From a virus, in IMG/VR virus record IMGVR_UViG_3300025894_000011, positions 1 through 53,016 of that record: DNA of 53,016 bases. One strand, given 5' to 3'. Within the stretch, counting starts at the first letter, position 1; each line of letters starts with the position of its first letter. Both the position numbers and the translations under genes were made by a program. Positions 9,110 to 17,476 of the stretch are shown here, one piece after another. The notes beneath the pieces are model-generated. The model saw only the letters and a list, made by a program, of their open reading frames with translations. It had not been told where the DNA came from and ran no database searches.

Positions 9110-9898
9110 ATGAGAAAGGGCCGACGAATTAGAAAGGTGGTAAATATATCCGTACCAGCTGAATCTTCTAAGAACATTAAGACTAATGTAAAGAGAGGTA
9201 AAATTATAAACACTAATTCTCACCATAAAGTACCTACTAAAGTAAATCCTAATCCAGTTAGACTAAAGACACCACTAAAGAAAGATTTAAAATATCATAC
9301 TATTACACCGTTGTGGGCTGGGGAAACTGTTTACATTATTGGTGGAGGCCCTTCACTAAAAGGATTTAAGTGGAATTTATTATCTAATAAAAAAACTATA
9401 GCTATTAATAAAGCTATAAAATATTATAATAACCCAACAGCTTTATATTGGACAGATTCTAGAGTATTCAGATGGCTTAGAAAAGAAATAATGTCTTATA
9501 GTGGTTTGAAGTATACTATTACACCTAATAAAGATCATAACGAAAGTATTAAACTTTTAAAAAGAGGAAGTAAGAATGGATTGTCAAAACAAAAAGATGA
9601 AATAGCACACGGTGGAAATAGTGGTTATGCTGCAATTAATTTAGCAATTCATTTAGGTGCTAAAAGAATTATCTTATTAGGATATGATATGGGTAATGTA
9701 GGAAAGGAAAGTCACTTCCACGATGGCTATCCAGTAAATACTACAGGTGTTAATATTTATAAAGATCAATTTATACCTGCGTTTGATTTGCTTAAACGTG
9801 ATCTTAATGGAAGTGGAATAGAAATTTTAAATGCATGCCCATCTAGTAATTTAAATGCATTTAAAAAAATAACTATAGAAGAAGCTTTACGCTTTTGA
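9110..9898 (+). CDS. DUF115 / MptE-like protein, the only rightward gene
   Basis: A 262-residue protein. After a basic N-terminal extension of about 60 residues it has a Rossmann-like nucleotide-binding pattern: VYIIGGGPSLKGF near 75-87, TIAINKAIKYY near 95 and TALYWTDSRVF near 110. A second signature AHGGNSGYAAINLAIHLGAKRIILLGYDMG spans roughly 167-197 (two adjoining parts: HGGNSGYAAINLA and HLGAKRIILLGYD). This resembles DUF115/MptE-like domains, which are related to 6-hydroxymethylpterin pyrophosphokinase and occur with sugar-transfer genes. The substrate is unknown. It is divergent from gp44 and its 3' end overlaps the converging zinc-ribbon gene by 12 bases. Confidence 0.7.
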   Translation: MRKGRRIRKVVNISVPAESSKNIKTNVKRGKIINTNSHHKVPTKVNPNPVRLKTPLKKDLKYHTITPLWAGETVYIIGGGPSLKGFKWNLLSNKKTIAINKAIKYYNNPTALYWTDSRVFRWLRKEIMSYSGLKYTITPNKDHNESIKLLKRGSKNGLSKQKDEIAHGGNSGYAAINLAIHLGAKRIILLGYDMGNVGKESHFHDGYPVNTTGVNIYKDQFIPAFDLLKRDLNGSGIEILNACPSSNLNAFKKITIEEALRF

Positions 9899-10378
9899 TG
9901 ATCTTCTTATGTAAGTCATAAACTCCCTCTGTTCACCTTTTAGTAAGGATTTACAGTGCTTCATAAATTTAACAGAGGAATCTATTATTCTTTGGTCAAC
10001 TCTGCTGTTCCGTGAGTTATGAGACTCCACGCATTTACTACAAACAAAATTTTCAACCTTCCTAGAATCCATTCTTGATTTAATTCCAGCTTTACATATT
10101 CCACAATTCCAGTCAACGAGATCCGAGTCTTTTTCTAATTCTTTAATGTTTGTAAACGTTTCTCTAAAAGGATTCCAAAGTATACGATTAGGATTCTTTT
10201 CATGCTCATTCATATCCTCAACTTTAAATATAATCTCAAAGGCTTGTATATCAGAATCTAACCATTTCATATGATTATGTTCCAATAAAAGTTTTTGCTT
10301 TAAAGGAGGCAGATTTTCTAATAGAATACCATGCCTCCTTTTATACCAACCAAAGTTTATTTTACGAACTTTATACAT
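9887..10378 (-). CDS. Zinc-ribbon-like small protein
   Basis: A 163-residue basic protein with two CxxC pairs, CGIC near residue 92 and CSKC near 113, that could form one zinc ribbon. Flanking regions are rich in basic and aromatic residues (INFGWYKRRHG at the N-terminus, MTYIRRSSKA at the C-terminus). It may bind nucleic acid, but no family is recognised. It converges on the rightward gene with overlapping 3' ends and follows the Cys-rich mini-gene in transcription order. Confidence 0.55.
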   Translation of the reverse strand: MYKVRKINFGWYKRRHGILLENLPPLKQKLLLEHNHMKWLDSDIQAFEIIFKVEDMNEHEKNPNRILWNPFRETFTNIKELEKDSDLVDWNCGICKAGIKSRMDSRKVENFVCSKCVESHNSRNSRVDQRIIDSSVKFMKHCKSLLKGEQREFMTYIRRSSKA

Positions 10379-10389
10379 AATGATTTATT

Positions 10390-10455
10390 TTAGCAGTTAC
10401 AACAGGTACAATCACATGATTTACCGCAACCACAGGTTTTACAATTACATTTCAT
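10390..10455 (-). CDS. 21-residue metallothionein-like Cys-rich peptide
   Basis: A very short ORF read by hand, with ATG at 10455 and TAA at 10390. Of 21 residues nine are cysteine, at positions 3, 5, 8, 10, 14, 16, 18, 19 and 21. They are arranged in CxC and CxxC spacings with Lys, Gly, Asp, Ser, Thr and Asn between them and no aromatic residue. This is the composition of metallothioneins and could bind several metal ions. It lies between the internal-protein-like gene and the zinc-ribbon gene in the same orientation. It has no recognised homologue family and expression is unproven, but a chance ORF with this spacing is unlikely. Confidence 0.5.
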   Translation of the reverse strand: MKCNCKTCGCGKSCDCTCCNC

Positions 10456-10468
10456 AGTTAATAGTTTT

Positions 10469-11443
10469 TTACAGTTTTCCTGATAATCTTCTAAACTTAT
10501 CAGCAACAGATTCTTCTAAAGGAGTATGAGATTCTCCATATTGTTTATCTGCTATTGGTTTTAATTGTTTTTTAAGTTTATCTTCTTCAGCTTTAGCAGC
10601 CTTCTTATCTTCAGTTTCTTGTTGTATTTTAGCTGAGATAGCATCCACTTCAGCTTGTGATGATTTACCTGTATTTTTATTATCTTGTGCTATTTTTAAT
10701 TCACCCTTTAATTTTTCTATATTCTTAGTTGCATCAGCTTGTATTTTATCTTGTGACTTAATACTATTTTCTAGTTGAGCAATCTTAGCTTCGGCTTTAT
10801 CATCTACTTTTGGTTCATCTTTTGTATCTGCTTTTTTGTTTGCTTTAGCTGCTTCCTTTTCCCTTTCAGCCTTTTCTTTATCTAATTTAGCTTTCTCTGC
10901 AGTGGCAGCCTTTTGATTATCTTCAGCAGACGGTGTTTCATTATCTGCAGTATCCTTTTTTGAATCAGATTCATAATCTTTAAGTGCTTTTTGTGCATCG
11001 GCCGCTTGTCCTGCTAATCTTTTAATTCTAATCTTAAGTGCTTTTGATTCTTCAGCATCAGCAGCTTTAAGTGCCGTTTCTGCTGCTGCTAAATTAGCTT
11101 TACTTGTTGCAAGAGTAACTACCTTCTTAAGAGGATCTGTTGTAGCAAGATCGTTCATTCTTGCCGCTATTGCAGTTGACTGATTTTTAAGTGCAGCATT
11201 TTTTGTAGCGTTAGCAACTTTAAGAACGTTTGAATTACCGTCACCTTTACTAGCAGCTTTCTTCTTTTCGTAATCTAAGTTATTTAATGCTTGTTGTACT
11301 TTAGTCTTTTGATAAACTTTAGCATTATTCTTAATCTTTTTATATTTAATAGGATTACTCATAATCCCTTTGATATCTGTAATACCTTCCTTAATATTTT
11401 TAGATTCATTAACGAATTCATTATATGATAATACTCTTTTCAT
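10469..11443 (-). CDS. Ala/Lys-rich coiled-coil protein, probable internal head or scaffold protein
   Basis: From the ATG at 11443 the protein has 324 residues. I chose this start over 11485 because the upstream 14 codons cover a promoter-like motif and because the chosen N-terminus, MKRVLSYNEFVNES, resembles the T4 internal-protein capsid-targeting sequence (MKTYQEFI...). The body is almost wholly Ala, Lys, Glu, Asp and Gln, with long predicted coiled coils (about 80-160 and 180-310). The C-terminus ends ADKFRRLSGKL. It lies directly downstream of the major capsid gene. A prohead core or DNA-associated internal protein is the best guess; no enzyme motif is seen. Confidence 0.6.
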   Translation of the reverse strand: MKRVLSYNEFVNESKNIKEGITDIKGIMSNPIKYKKIKNNAKVYQKTKVQQALNNLDYEKKKAASKGDGNSNVLKVANATKNAALKNQSTAIAARMNDLATTDPLKKVVTLATSKANLAAAETALKAADAEESKALKIRIKRLAGQAADAQKALKDYESDSKKDTADNETPSAEDNQKAATAEKAKLDKEKAEREKEAAKANKKADTKDEPKVDDKAEAKIAQLENSIKSQDKIQADATKNIEKLKGELKIAQDNKNTGKSSQAEVDAISAKIQQETEDKKAAKAEEDKLKKQLKPIADKQYGESHTPLEESVADKFRRLSGKL

Positions 11444-11459
11444 AATTAGTTTTATTTTT

Positions 11460-11470
11460 TTATATATTAG
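11460..11470 (-). promoter_or_regulatory. Candidate late-type promoter element
   Basis: The minus strand reads CTAATATATAA with further A residues, about 17 bases before the ATG at 11443. It is close to the AATATATAAA late-type motif and lies just after the capsid-gene terminator. Confidence 0.4.
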
Positions 11471-11483
11471 ACTTATACAAAAC

Positions 11484-11512
11484 AAAAAAGGTCCGCCTTT
11501 CGACGAACCTTT
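11484..11512 (-). terminator. Rho-independent terminator after the major capsid gene
   Basis: On the minus strand AAAGGTTCG and CGGACCTTT form a nine-pair stem (one G-U pair) around an eight-base loop, followed by a run of six T. It begins about 25 bases past the major capsid stop codon. Confidence 0.8.
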
Positions 11513-11537
11513 CTTAAAGTCATATACCTAAATAGGA

Positions 11538-13274
11538 TTAGATAATTGATACACCAGTACCAAAGTTAAATCCTAATGTGTAGTACATAGTTTCTGGGTG
11601 GAATCCAGCATCTACTAAAGCGAATCTAGATTTAACCGCGATTTTAGGAGCCATAGTTCCTTCTGCGATTGTTTCAACAGATTCAGCCATTAAGTAAGGC
11701 ATGAATACTAAACCAGGAGAATTACCATCACCTTTTCTACCTACAGCAACTCTATAGTCAGTCCAAGCCATGTTTGGATCAACATAAATAGTTACACCAG
11801 CCAAAGAACCGATTGGATATAAAGATCCACCAGCTTGGTTGATTGTATTTGATAGTGGGTAAGGTACGAAACCTGCGATATCCTGTAGTGCCGTAGCAAT
11901 TTCCCCAGAACATACTGCAAACGTTGCAGGTCCTCTTCTTCCTCTCGTTGCGATCAAGTTAGAAGCAGCAAGAACTTTAGTATACAACCTACGTTGTAAT
12001 GATCCTTGTGTTTCACCACCTGAACCAACTACAGTATCAGCAGTGTTTAACGAGATGTTTGCGTTACTAGAATTACCAGCACCTAAAGAGATTGCAGTAA
12101 CACCAGGAGCAGCAGTAACAAACGAAGCAGATAAGTTTAATGCGTCCACACTAAATACATTATTTGCGTTAGTAGCTCCATTTCTGAAGATTCTATCCAA
12201 GATGTATTTGTTGATAGATTGAGTTAACTCATTTACCAATACAGCTTCTACTTGAGCAACTGCGTCGATTCCGAATTGTTTTAAATCCTGAACTTGTTCT
12301 CTTGTTACAGCGGCAGCAACTTGATAAGTTTTAGCAGCAACTGATTTATTGAACAATGAAAGACCTAAAAGGTTATCTGGAGTTGATTCTCCAACACCTC
12401 TTTGGTATGGATCTACACCATTGATATCTTCTGAACCAAATGCAGGTGCACCGGTAGCAGGGTTGTTAGCCTCAAATGCGTTACCTGAGAAACCAGTAAT
12501 ATGGTCTTCTAAAGCTTTTACATATTCAGGGCTTCCACCAAAAGTACCAATAGATGCAGCTAATGTATCATTAGAATATAAATCTGTTGGAGCACCACCA
12601 CCTACGATAGCAGTATAAATTGGTTCGTAACCTTCTTCACCTTGTCTGTAAGGATCAGTACCTTCTACTGCGTCAGTAGATTTACCTCTTACACGGAAGA
12701 TTGGATATCCGTCAATTCTTGATGCACCTACGAAAGTAAGTTCATAAGAACCATTAGTACCAGTACCAACATAGTTTACATCGTTTACTGCTAAAGCAGC
12801 AATACCAGAACCTAATGTTACAGGTACTTTAATTAATAATGGAGCAGAATTTCCATCTACACCACCTGCTTGGTTAGTTAAACCACCACCATAGACAAAG
12901 TCTAGGTAAGTAAGAATTCCCATTGGGCCTTGCATTGGTACTACAGGTACTAAGTCTAAACCTACAGTCTGAGCAGCAACTTGCATTGCAAGTGGAAGCA
13001 AAGAAAAAGGTCTGTCACCAGATCCAGCAGTTTGTCCAGAGAATGCATTCATTGTAGTAGGGTTGCCTGGTAAAGTTACCGCATCCATACCTGGTACATT
13101 CATATTTGGATTTAAGTGTACAGTATTATATACACTTTCATTAAGGTTGTGATAATGGCAGTACTTAGACATCCAAGATAACTTAGACTTTTCAGTGATA
13201 CCAGTAGCTTCCTCAATGATAGGTCCCCAGGTCTTTTGAACCTCGGACTCGTTGATTAATTGATTTGCGTACAT
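11538..13274 (-). CDS. 23: Major capsid protein (T4 gp23-like)
   Basis: The shell protein of the head. The 578-residue product has the gp23 hallmark segment GILTYLDFVYGGG near residues 120-132, preceded by VGLDLVPVVPMQGPMG. The HK97-fold P-domain and A-domain order follows (AVTREQVQDLKQFGIDAVAQ near 325, TRGRRGPATFAVCS near 445). The N-terminus (YANQLINESEVQKTWGPIIEE) is the probable delta region removed by the prohead protease. Base composition is somewhat richer in G/C than its neighbours, as expected for a highly expressed gene. It lies between protease-scaffold and the internal-protein-like gene and has its own terminator. Confidence 0.97.
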   Translation of the reverse strand: MYANQLINESEVQKTWGPIIEEATGITEKSKLSWMSKYCHYHNLNESVYNTVHLNPNMNVPGMDAVTLPGNPTTMNAFSGQTAGSGDRPFSLLPLAMQVAAQTVGLDLVPVVPMQGPMGILTYLDFVYGGGLTNQAGGVDGNSAPLLIKVPVTLGSGIAALAVNDVNYVGTGTNGSYELTFVGASRIDGYPIFRVRGKSTDAVEGTDPYRQGEEGYEPIYTAIVGGGAPTDLYSNDTLAASIGTFGGSPEYVKALEDHITGFSGNAFEANNPATGAPAFGSEDINGVDPYQRGVGESTPDNLLGLSLFNKSVAAKTYQVAAAVTREQVQDLKQFGIDAVAQVEAVLVNELTQSINKYILDRIFRNGATNANNVFSVDALNLSASFVTAAPGVTAISLGAGNSSNANISLNTADTVVGSGGETQGSLQRRLYTKVLAASNLIATRGRRGPATFAVCSGEIATALQDIAGFVPYPLSNTINQAGGSLYPIGSLAGVTIYVDPNMAWTDYRVAVGRKGDGNSPGLVFMPYLMAESVETIAEGTMAPKIAVKSRFALVDAGFHPETMYYTLGFNFGTGVSII

Positions 13275-13302
13275 TTTTTAAAAATTATTTTTCGCATTTT
13301 TT

Positions 13303-13318
13303 GGAATTATAAAATTCC
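13303..13318 (-). promoter_or_regulatory. Hairpin in the major capsid leader
   Basis: GGAATT and AATTCC form a perfect six-pair stem with a four-base loop about 30 bases upstream of the capsid ATG. The 107-base gap between capsid and protease genes is the longest leader in the head module, and this hairpin may stabilise the mRNA or set processing. No clear late-type motif precedes it. Function is inferred. Confidence 0.35.
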
Positions 13319-13381
13319 GGTTTTTAATCGCCTCGGTCCTTTTCTTCTTGACCATTCGATTAATATTATTTGTTTCTTTAT

Positions 13382-15184
13382 TTATTTACCTAAATTAAAC
13401 TTAACTTTACTAATAAGGTCAGCAGCAAAAGATTCATTAACTAATGGTTCTTTTTTATTAGCAGCCTCAGCAGCAGTTTTACTTTCATTAATAGATTCAG
13501 TAGCAATTTGAGTATCTCTTAGATCTCTTGTTGCCCAGAAATTATTAATTCCGTATTGATTACCAACTGGGTGGAATCTTGATTCAGATATAATTTGTTG
13601 TTGTCTTGATTCAGAAAGGTTATTCCATTTTCCACGGAATCTTTCTGGCATATCATCAATTACATTTATTTCTCTTTTCTTTTCAATGAAATTAGATTCC
13701 CAAATATTTTCAGCTTGTATAGTTGACATAATAGGTTGTGAATTCATTGATTCTACAATCATAGCTTGCTTACTTTCAGGTAAAGCATTAAACTGATTCT
13801 TTTTTGATTCTCCTAAGAAATTCATAAAATGCATTTCAGATACATTTTTAGTTTCAGCAGCAGAAATAAGTTTATTTAATTTCTCCTCAATAGATTCTTT
13901 GTAATCTTCAGCCTCATGAGTCTTTCCACACGATTCACACATTTCTTTTAATTTCGCTTTGTCTGCATCAGGATACTTTTCACAAACTTGCTCATAAGTC
14001 ATTCCTTCATCCATACATTTTGAAACTTCTTCTATTGTTGGCATAGAACTTTCTTTCATACCGTATTCATTAACAGTATCTTCATTAATACTTTCACCGT
14101 TAGTAGAATTTACATTTTCTGCAACGTATTCAGTATATTTAATACTCTTATCTACATTTTCACCAAGATATTCAGAATAAGCAATATTCTGATCAACCTT
14201 CTCGGCTACATATTCAGAATAATCAATACTCTTCTCTAAGTTTTCAGCAACATAATTAGAATATGCAATTCCTTTGTCAGCCATCTCAGCAACATGCTCA
14301 GCATATTGAATACTACCATCAAGCTCTTCAGCTAAATAACTAGCATAATCTTTAATTGAATTTACATTCTCTGCTAAATAGTCAGAGTATGAAATATTTT
14401 TATCAAGATTCTCTGATAAGTATTCAGCATAATCAGTAACCTGATTTACTTTCTCTGCAATATGCTCAGTGTATTTAATAAGTTTTTCCATTACCTCATC
14501 ATTATTAGAATTAGTAGATTCTTTAACATTACTTAAAACACCAGATACATATTCAGTATACTTTTGAAAATCTTCAACAGTTACAAAATTATTATTTTCC
14601 ATCGTTAGATCTTTTTTATTATCGTTATTTTCAGTTTCTTCCATTTCATAGATTAATATACCATCATCATTACTTAAACCAAAAGATTCGTTTACTCTTG
14701 ATAACTCGGCATTTTCAAAGCCAGGATCTGCAACCAAGTCATAAGTAAAAAACTTTTTAATTTTAACTTTACCATTTTCATCTACTGTACCAGCAGCTCT
14801 ACTTGAAATATGTAAAGGAATACCATCTTTAATAAGAGCTTGTGCTTCTTTACCTTTAGAGGTATTTAGTAATCTGATTTTTCCAATAACTTGTTTTTTA
14901 GTCTTATCATAATCTAATGATTCAACAACATGAGAGACATTAGCCAAACTAACATCAAAATCTTTAGGGTGATCTAATTCACCTAGAAGTTTATTGGTTT
15001 TAACCTTTTCTTGTAATTCATTGATATGAGGCATTACTTCTTTTTCCTCGTAAATCCTGTTGTTCTTGTTCTTAACATCAAACTCGGTAAATACACCTTC
15101 TAATACAACTGAACCGTCTTCACCGGTGGTTATATCTAAATTTGATTTCTGTCTTTCAAGAATCAATAATTTTTTTCCTGACAT
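13382..15184 (-). CDS. 21: Prohead protease fused to a scaffold-like domain (gp21-gp22 fusion)
   Basis: Residues 1 to about 170 form a T4 gp21-type serine protease: VLEGVFTEFDVKNKNNRIY, GELDHP with His72, HISSRAAG with Ser127/128, and YDLVADP with Asp153 completing the likely catalytic set. Family members are about 210 residues, but this ORF has 600. The remainder is acidic and helical, with eight or more tandem 14-residue repeats (238-359; pattern Y-x-E-Y-x-A-E-N-x-D-K-x-I-x). Two similar helices near 465 and 520 (ALPESKQAMIVES, NLSESRQQQIISES) follow, and the end is SKVKFNLGK. The position between portal and capsid is where T4 keeps separate genes 21 and 22. An in-frame ATG at 14602 could allow separate scaffold synthesis. 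Confidence 0.88.
   Translation of the reverse strand: MSGKKLLILERQKSNLDITTGEDGSVVLEGVFTEFDVKNKNNRIYEEKEVMPHINELQEKVKTNKLLGELDHPKDFDVSLANVSHVVESLDYDKTKKQVIGKIRLLNTSKGKEAQALIKDGIPLHISSRAAGTVDENGKVKIKKFFTYDLVADPGFENAELSRVNESFGLSNDDGILIYEMEETENNDNKKDLTMENNNFVTVEDFQKYTEYVSGVLSNVKESTNSNNDEVMEKLIKYTEHIAEKVNQVTDYAEYLSENLDKNISYSDYLAENVNSIKDYASYLAEELDGSIQYAEHVAEMADKGIAYSNYVAENLEKSIDYSEYVAEKVDQNIAYSEYLGENVDKSIKYTEYVAENVNSTNGESINEDTVNEYGMKESSMPTIEEVSKCMDEGMTYEQVCEKYPDADKAKLKEMCESCGKTHEAEDYKESIEEKLNKLISAAETKNVSEMHFMNFLGESKKNQFNALPESKQAMIVESMNSQPIMSTIQAENIWESNFIEKKREINVIDDMPERFRGKWNNLSESRQQQIISESRFHPVGNQYGINNFWATRDLRDTQIATESINESKTAAEAANKKEPLVNESFAADLISKVKFNLGK
14108..14473 (-). repeat. Coding array of 14-residue repeats in the protease-scaffold
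   Basis: About eight and a half consecutive 42-base units encode a 14-residue repeat with Tyr at positions 1 and 4, Ala-Glu at 6-7 and an acidic residue at about 10. Fourteen residues equal two heptads, so the array is probably a long regular helix or coiled coil. The DNA copies have diverged, indicating an old and selected repeat. Confidence 0.85.
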
Positions 15185-15202
15185 TTTCTATTAGTTATTT
15201 GA

Positions 15203-15213
15203 TTTATATATTA
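15203..15213 (-). promoter_or_regulatory. Candidate late-type promoter upstream of protease-scaffold
   Basis: The minus strand reads TAATATATAAA, about 18 bases before the ATG at 15184, matching the late-type motif before the portal gene. Confidence 0.45.
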
Positions 15214-15230
15214 CAATGTTTGCAAACTTT

Positions 15231-16880
15231 TTATCCTAGGTCTGCTAATGGATCATCATCAATTCCATTACTATTCTTTTCCGGTTCAAAATCTGCCTTA
15301 TCAGCACCTAAAAGGATCTTTTCAATATCTTCTTCCTTATACCCCTCCTTTTCTAAATCGGTTCTTTCCTTAGCCCTCTGATTAGCTTTTAAATCTTCTC
15401 GTGTAAAGCCACCGTACCTCTTAACAAGGAATCCTAAATCGAAGTATGGAATTTCCTCCATTTCTGCAGTCATTGTACTTAACTGTGTTTTAAGATTTCC
15501 AATGAAGTCTACTCTTTTTGTTTGTAACTCCATTTCTTTCATTTCCTCAAACACATTATCTTTAACAAATTTAAGTCCTAAACCAGATTTAAATGAAACA
15601 TCATTTTTTAATTCAGGGTGATTAAGACACATTTGAAGATACATCGGTTTTACAAGTACTTCTTGGAATATAGATCTAAGACGGTCAATAAATTTAGAAA
15701 ATTTAATTTCATCTCTTAACATTCCACTAGCATCCATATCATAAGTATTACCGCCTTCTTTATCAAATCGCGAAAAAGGAATCTTAGAAGCCATTTTTAG
15801 TCTATCAGCAAAATACTTAAGAGATTCTGTATCACCAAGATCTGGTCCATCTCCACCGATTGTACTAATCTCTGGGGATTCACCGTCTTTTGATGGTAAC
15901 CAATATTCCTTATTGAAAGGCATCATTGATTTTCCGTTGGTTACAATTTCACCGCTCTCTTGATTAAAATCAACAACTTCTCTATATGAATTCATTAATT
16001 GCGCCAGAGACTGCTTTGCTCTGGTTTTAGATTTACCACCTACAGGTATAATAAATTGAGTTTTAAATGAAGCATTAGAAACAGCCCAGATGATTCTGGT
16101 TGTTTCCATAATTCTTAAAAGATTAAACGATCTTATTAATCGCTCCACATAAGATATTCTCATAGGAGAATTAATTGAAGAATATGATAAGTAAATAATT
16201 TGAGAATCCCATAGCTTTCTCTCTTTTGCACCTTGGCCTTGATATTGCACCCATTGTTTTTTACCTGTATCTGTATCAAGACCAGGCATTAATGAAATAG
16301 GATCCAATTCTTTAAATCCAATAATTTCAGTTTGCTTATCATTATAAACTATTTCAAATGCCAAAAACCCATCTACTAACCATTTTCTAAAATAATTCCA
16401 CGGAGAAATAGAATCATTAAATCCAAAATAATTATATAAGTTATTATACACATCTCCAATTTCATCTTCTATTGATGATGCTATATGACCATTAAAATCT
16501 GCATAAGCCATATAATTAGATTCATCAAATACAATCGCTTCATCAGTAATTACATCTAAGATATCTTCTATTTCATCTTGTACTGCATATTCTCTAAGCT
16601 GATCTCTTTTTCTTTCATAATCCCTATCAAAGATAGAGATATTCTTTTTCATGGTAGTATCAGTTAATGATAATGCAGCAAAGGCGCTATACATATCATC
16701 GGAATCAGATCCCATTGGATTAAACGTATAACCCATTTGGTTTTCTGTAAAACCTACAGCACGAGAATTACGAATGATCATATCATCGTAAGCCATGCCT
16801 AAATTAGAAAGATCCTTTAAAATCTTCCTTACTGGATTACCTGTACTTAAGGGTCCTCTTCTATCAGTAAAACCTGCCAT
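15231..16880 (-). CDS. 20: Portal vertex protein (T4 gp20-like)
   Basis: The dodecameric portal through which DNA enters and to which the neck attaches. The 549-residue length fits gp20 (524). Recognisable portal segments are YAVQDEIEDILDVITDEAIV near 98-117, WNYFRKWLVDGFLAFEIVY near 160, YVERLIRSFNLLRIMETTRI near 240 and WAVSNASFKTQFIIPVG near 262. The C-terminus is acidic. It immediately precedes the protease-scaffold gene as 20 precedes 21 in T4. Confidence 0.95.
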   Translation of the reverse strand: MAGFTDRRGPLSTGNPVRKILKDLSNLGMAYDDMIIRNSRAVGFTENQMGYTFNPMGSDSDDMYSAFAALSLTDTTMKKNISIFDRDYERKRDQLREYAVQDEIEDILDVITDEAIVFDESNYMAYADFNGHIASSIEDEIGDVYNNLYNYFGFNDSISPWNYFRKWLVDGFLAFEIVYNDKQTEIIGFKELDPISLMPGLDTDTGKKQWVQYQGQGAKERKLWDSQIIYLSYSSINSPMRISYVERLIRSFNLLRIMETTRIIWAVSNASFKTQFIIPVGGKSKTRAKQSLAQLMNSYREVVDFNQESGEIVTNGKSMMPFNKEYWLPSKDGESPEISTIGGDGPDLGDTESLKYFADRLKMASKIPFSRFDKEGGNTYDMDASGMLRDEIKFSKFIDRLRSIFQEVLVKPMYLQMCLNHPELKNDVSFKSGLGLKFVKDNVFEEMKEMELQTKRVDFIGNLKTQLSTMTAEMEEIPYFDLGFLVKRYGGFTREDLKANQRAKERTDLEKEGYKEEDIEKILLGADKADFEPEKNSNGIDDDPLADLG

Positions 16881-16899
16881 ATTGTTTTATCTTTTATTG

Positions 16900-16910
16900 T
16901 TTATATATTC
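16900..16910 (-). promoter_or_regulatory. Candidate late-type promoter upstream of portal gene
   Basis: The minus strand reads GAATATATAAA exactly, about 20 bases before the portal ATG and overlapping the last codons of the gene upstream. It is the cleanest example of the late-type motif. Confidence 0.5.
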
Positions 16911-17476
16911 TTATAATATAATGCTTGTGCATCATTAATATTTCCACCAAAGAAATGATTTTCGTTATTTACAGCACCTATGTACCAATCAGCATAACTC
17001 ATCACTCTGGGTTTTCTTATTCTATCTATTCTATATTGCCTAATGGCATATGTTATATTGTATTTTCTACCTAATGATTGTTTTAAATTATCATATGTAA
17101 ATTCATTTAACCTAGATTGTCTATTAGGATTTCCAGGTGCGGTGTTTGTCTCTCTTAGTATAGTATCTTTAAATGATCTATATACATCAGATAAAAAAGG
17201 TATTCTTGCTTCATATGGAATATAGTGAAGATTTAATCCTAGCTGATGATTATCTATACTTTTACCTAAACCTAATACTATAGGATAGGTATCATAAAAA
17301 GTTTCTTCAGGTGTAAAATATTCAAAAGAATACATCTTACCATTTTCAAGATCACCTCTAGCTTTATCACCAATCGTAGATAATGAAGAATCCGATTGCT
17401 TAGATGCCCCTGATCTACCTTTATTTTCTTTAAGATAAATATCTAAATCTATTTGAAATGATCCTACTATAGCCAT
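16901..17476 (-). CDS. Conserved head/neck-cluster protein of unknown role
   Basis: A 191-residue protein between gp4 and the portal gene. It contains YFTPEETFYDTYPIVLGLG near 53-71 and LGLNLHYIPYEARIPFL near 79-95. That "FPLV...GLNLHYLP...R" pattern I associate with a conserved T4-like phage protein whose function I cannot name with certainty. No membrane segment or enzyme motif is seen. Its ATG abuts the gp4 stop codon, so the two are cotranslated. A packaging, neck or portal-associated role is inferred from position. Confidence 0.65.
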   Translation of the reverse strand: MAIVGSFQIDLDIYLKENKGRSGASKQSDSSLSTIGDKARGDLENGKMYSFEYFTPEETFYDTYPIVLGLGKSIDNHQLGLNLHYIPYEARIPFLSDVYRSFKDTILRETNTAPGNPNRQSRLNEFTYDNLKQSLGRKYNITYAIRQYRIDRIRKPRVMSYADWYIGAVNNENHFFGGNINDAQALYYKNI

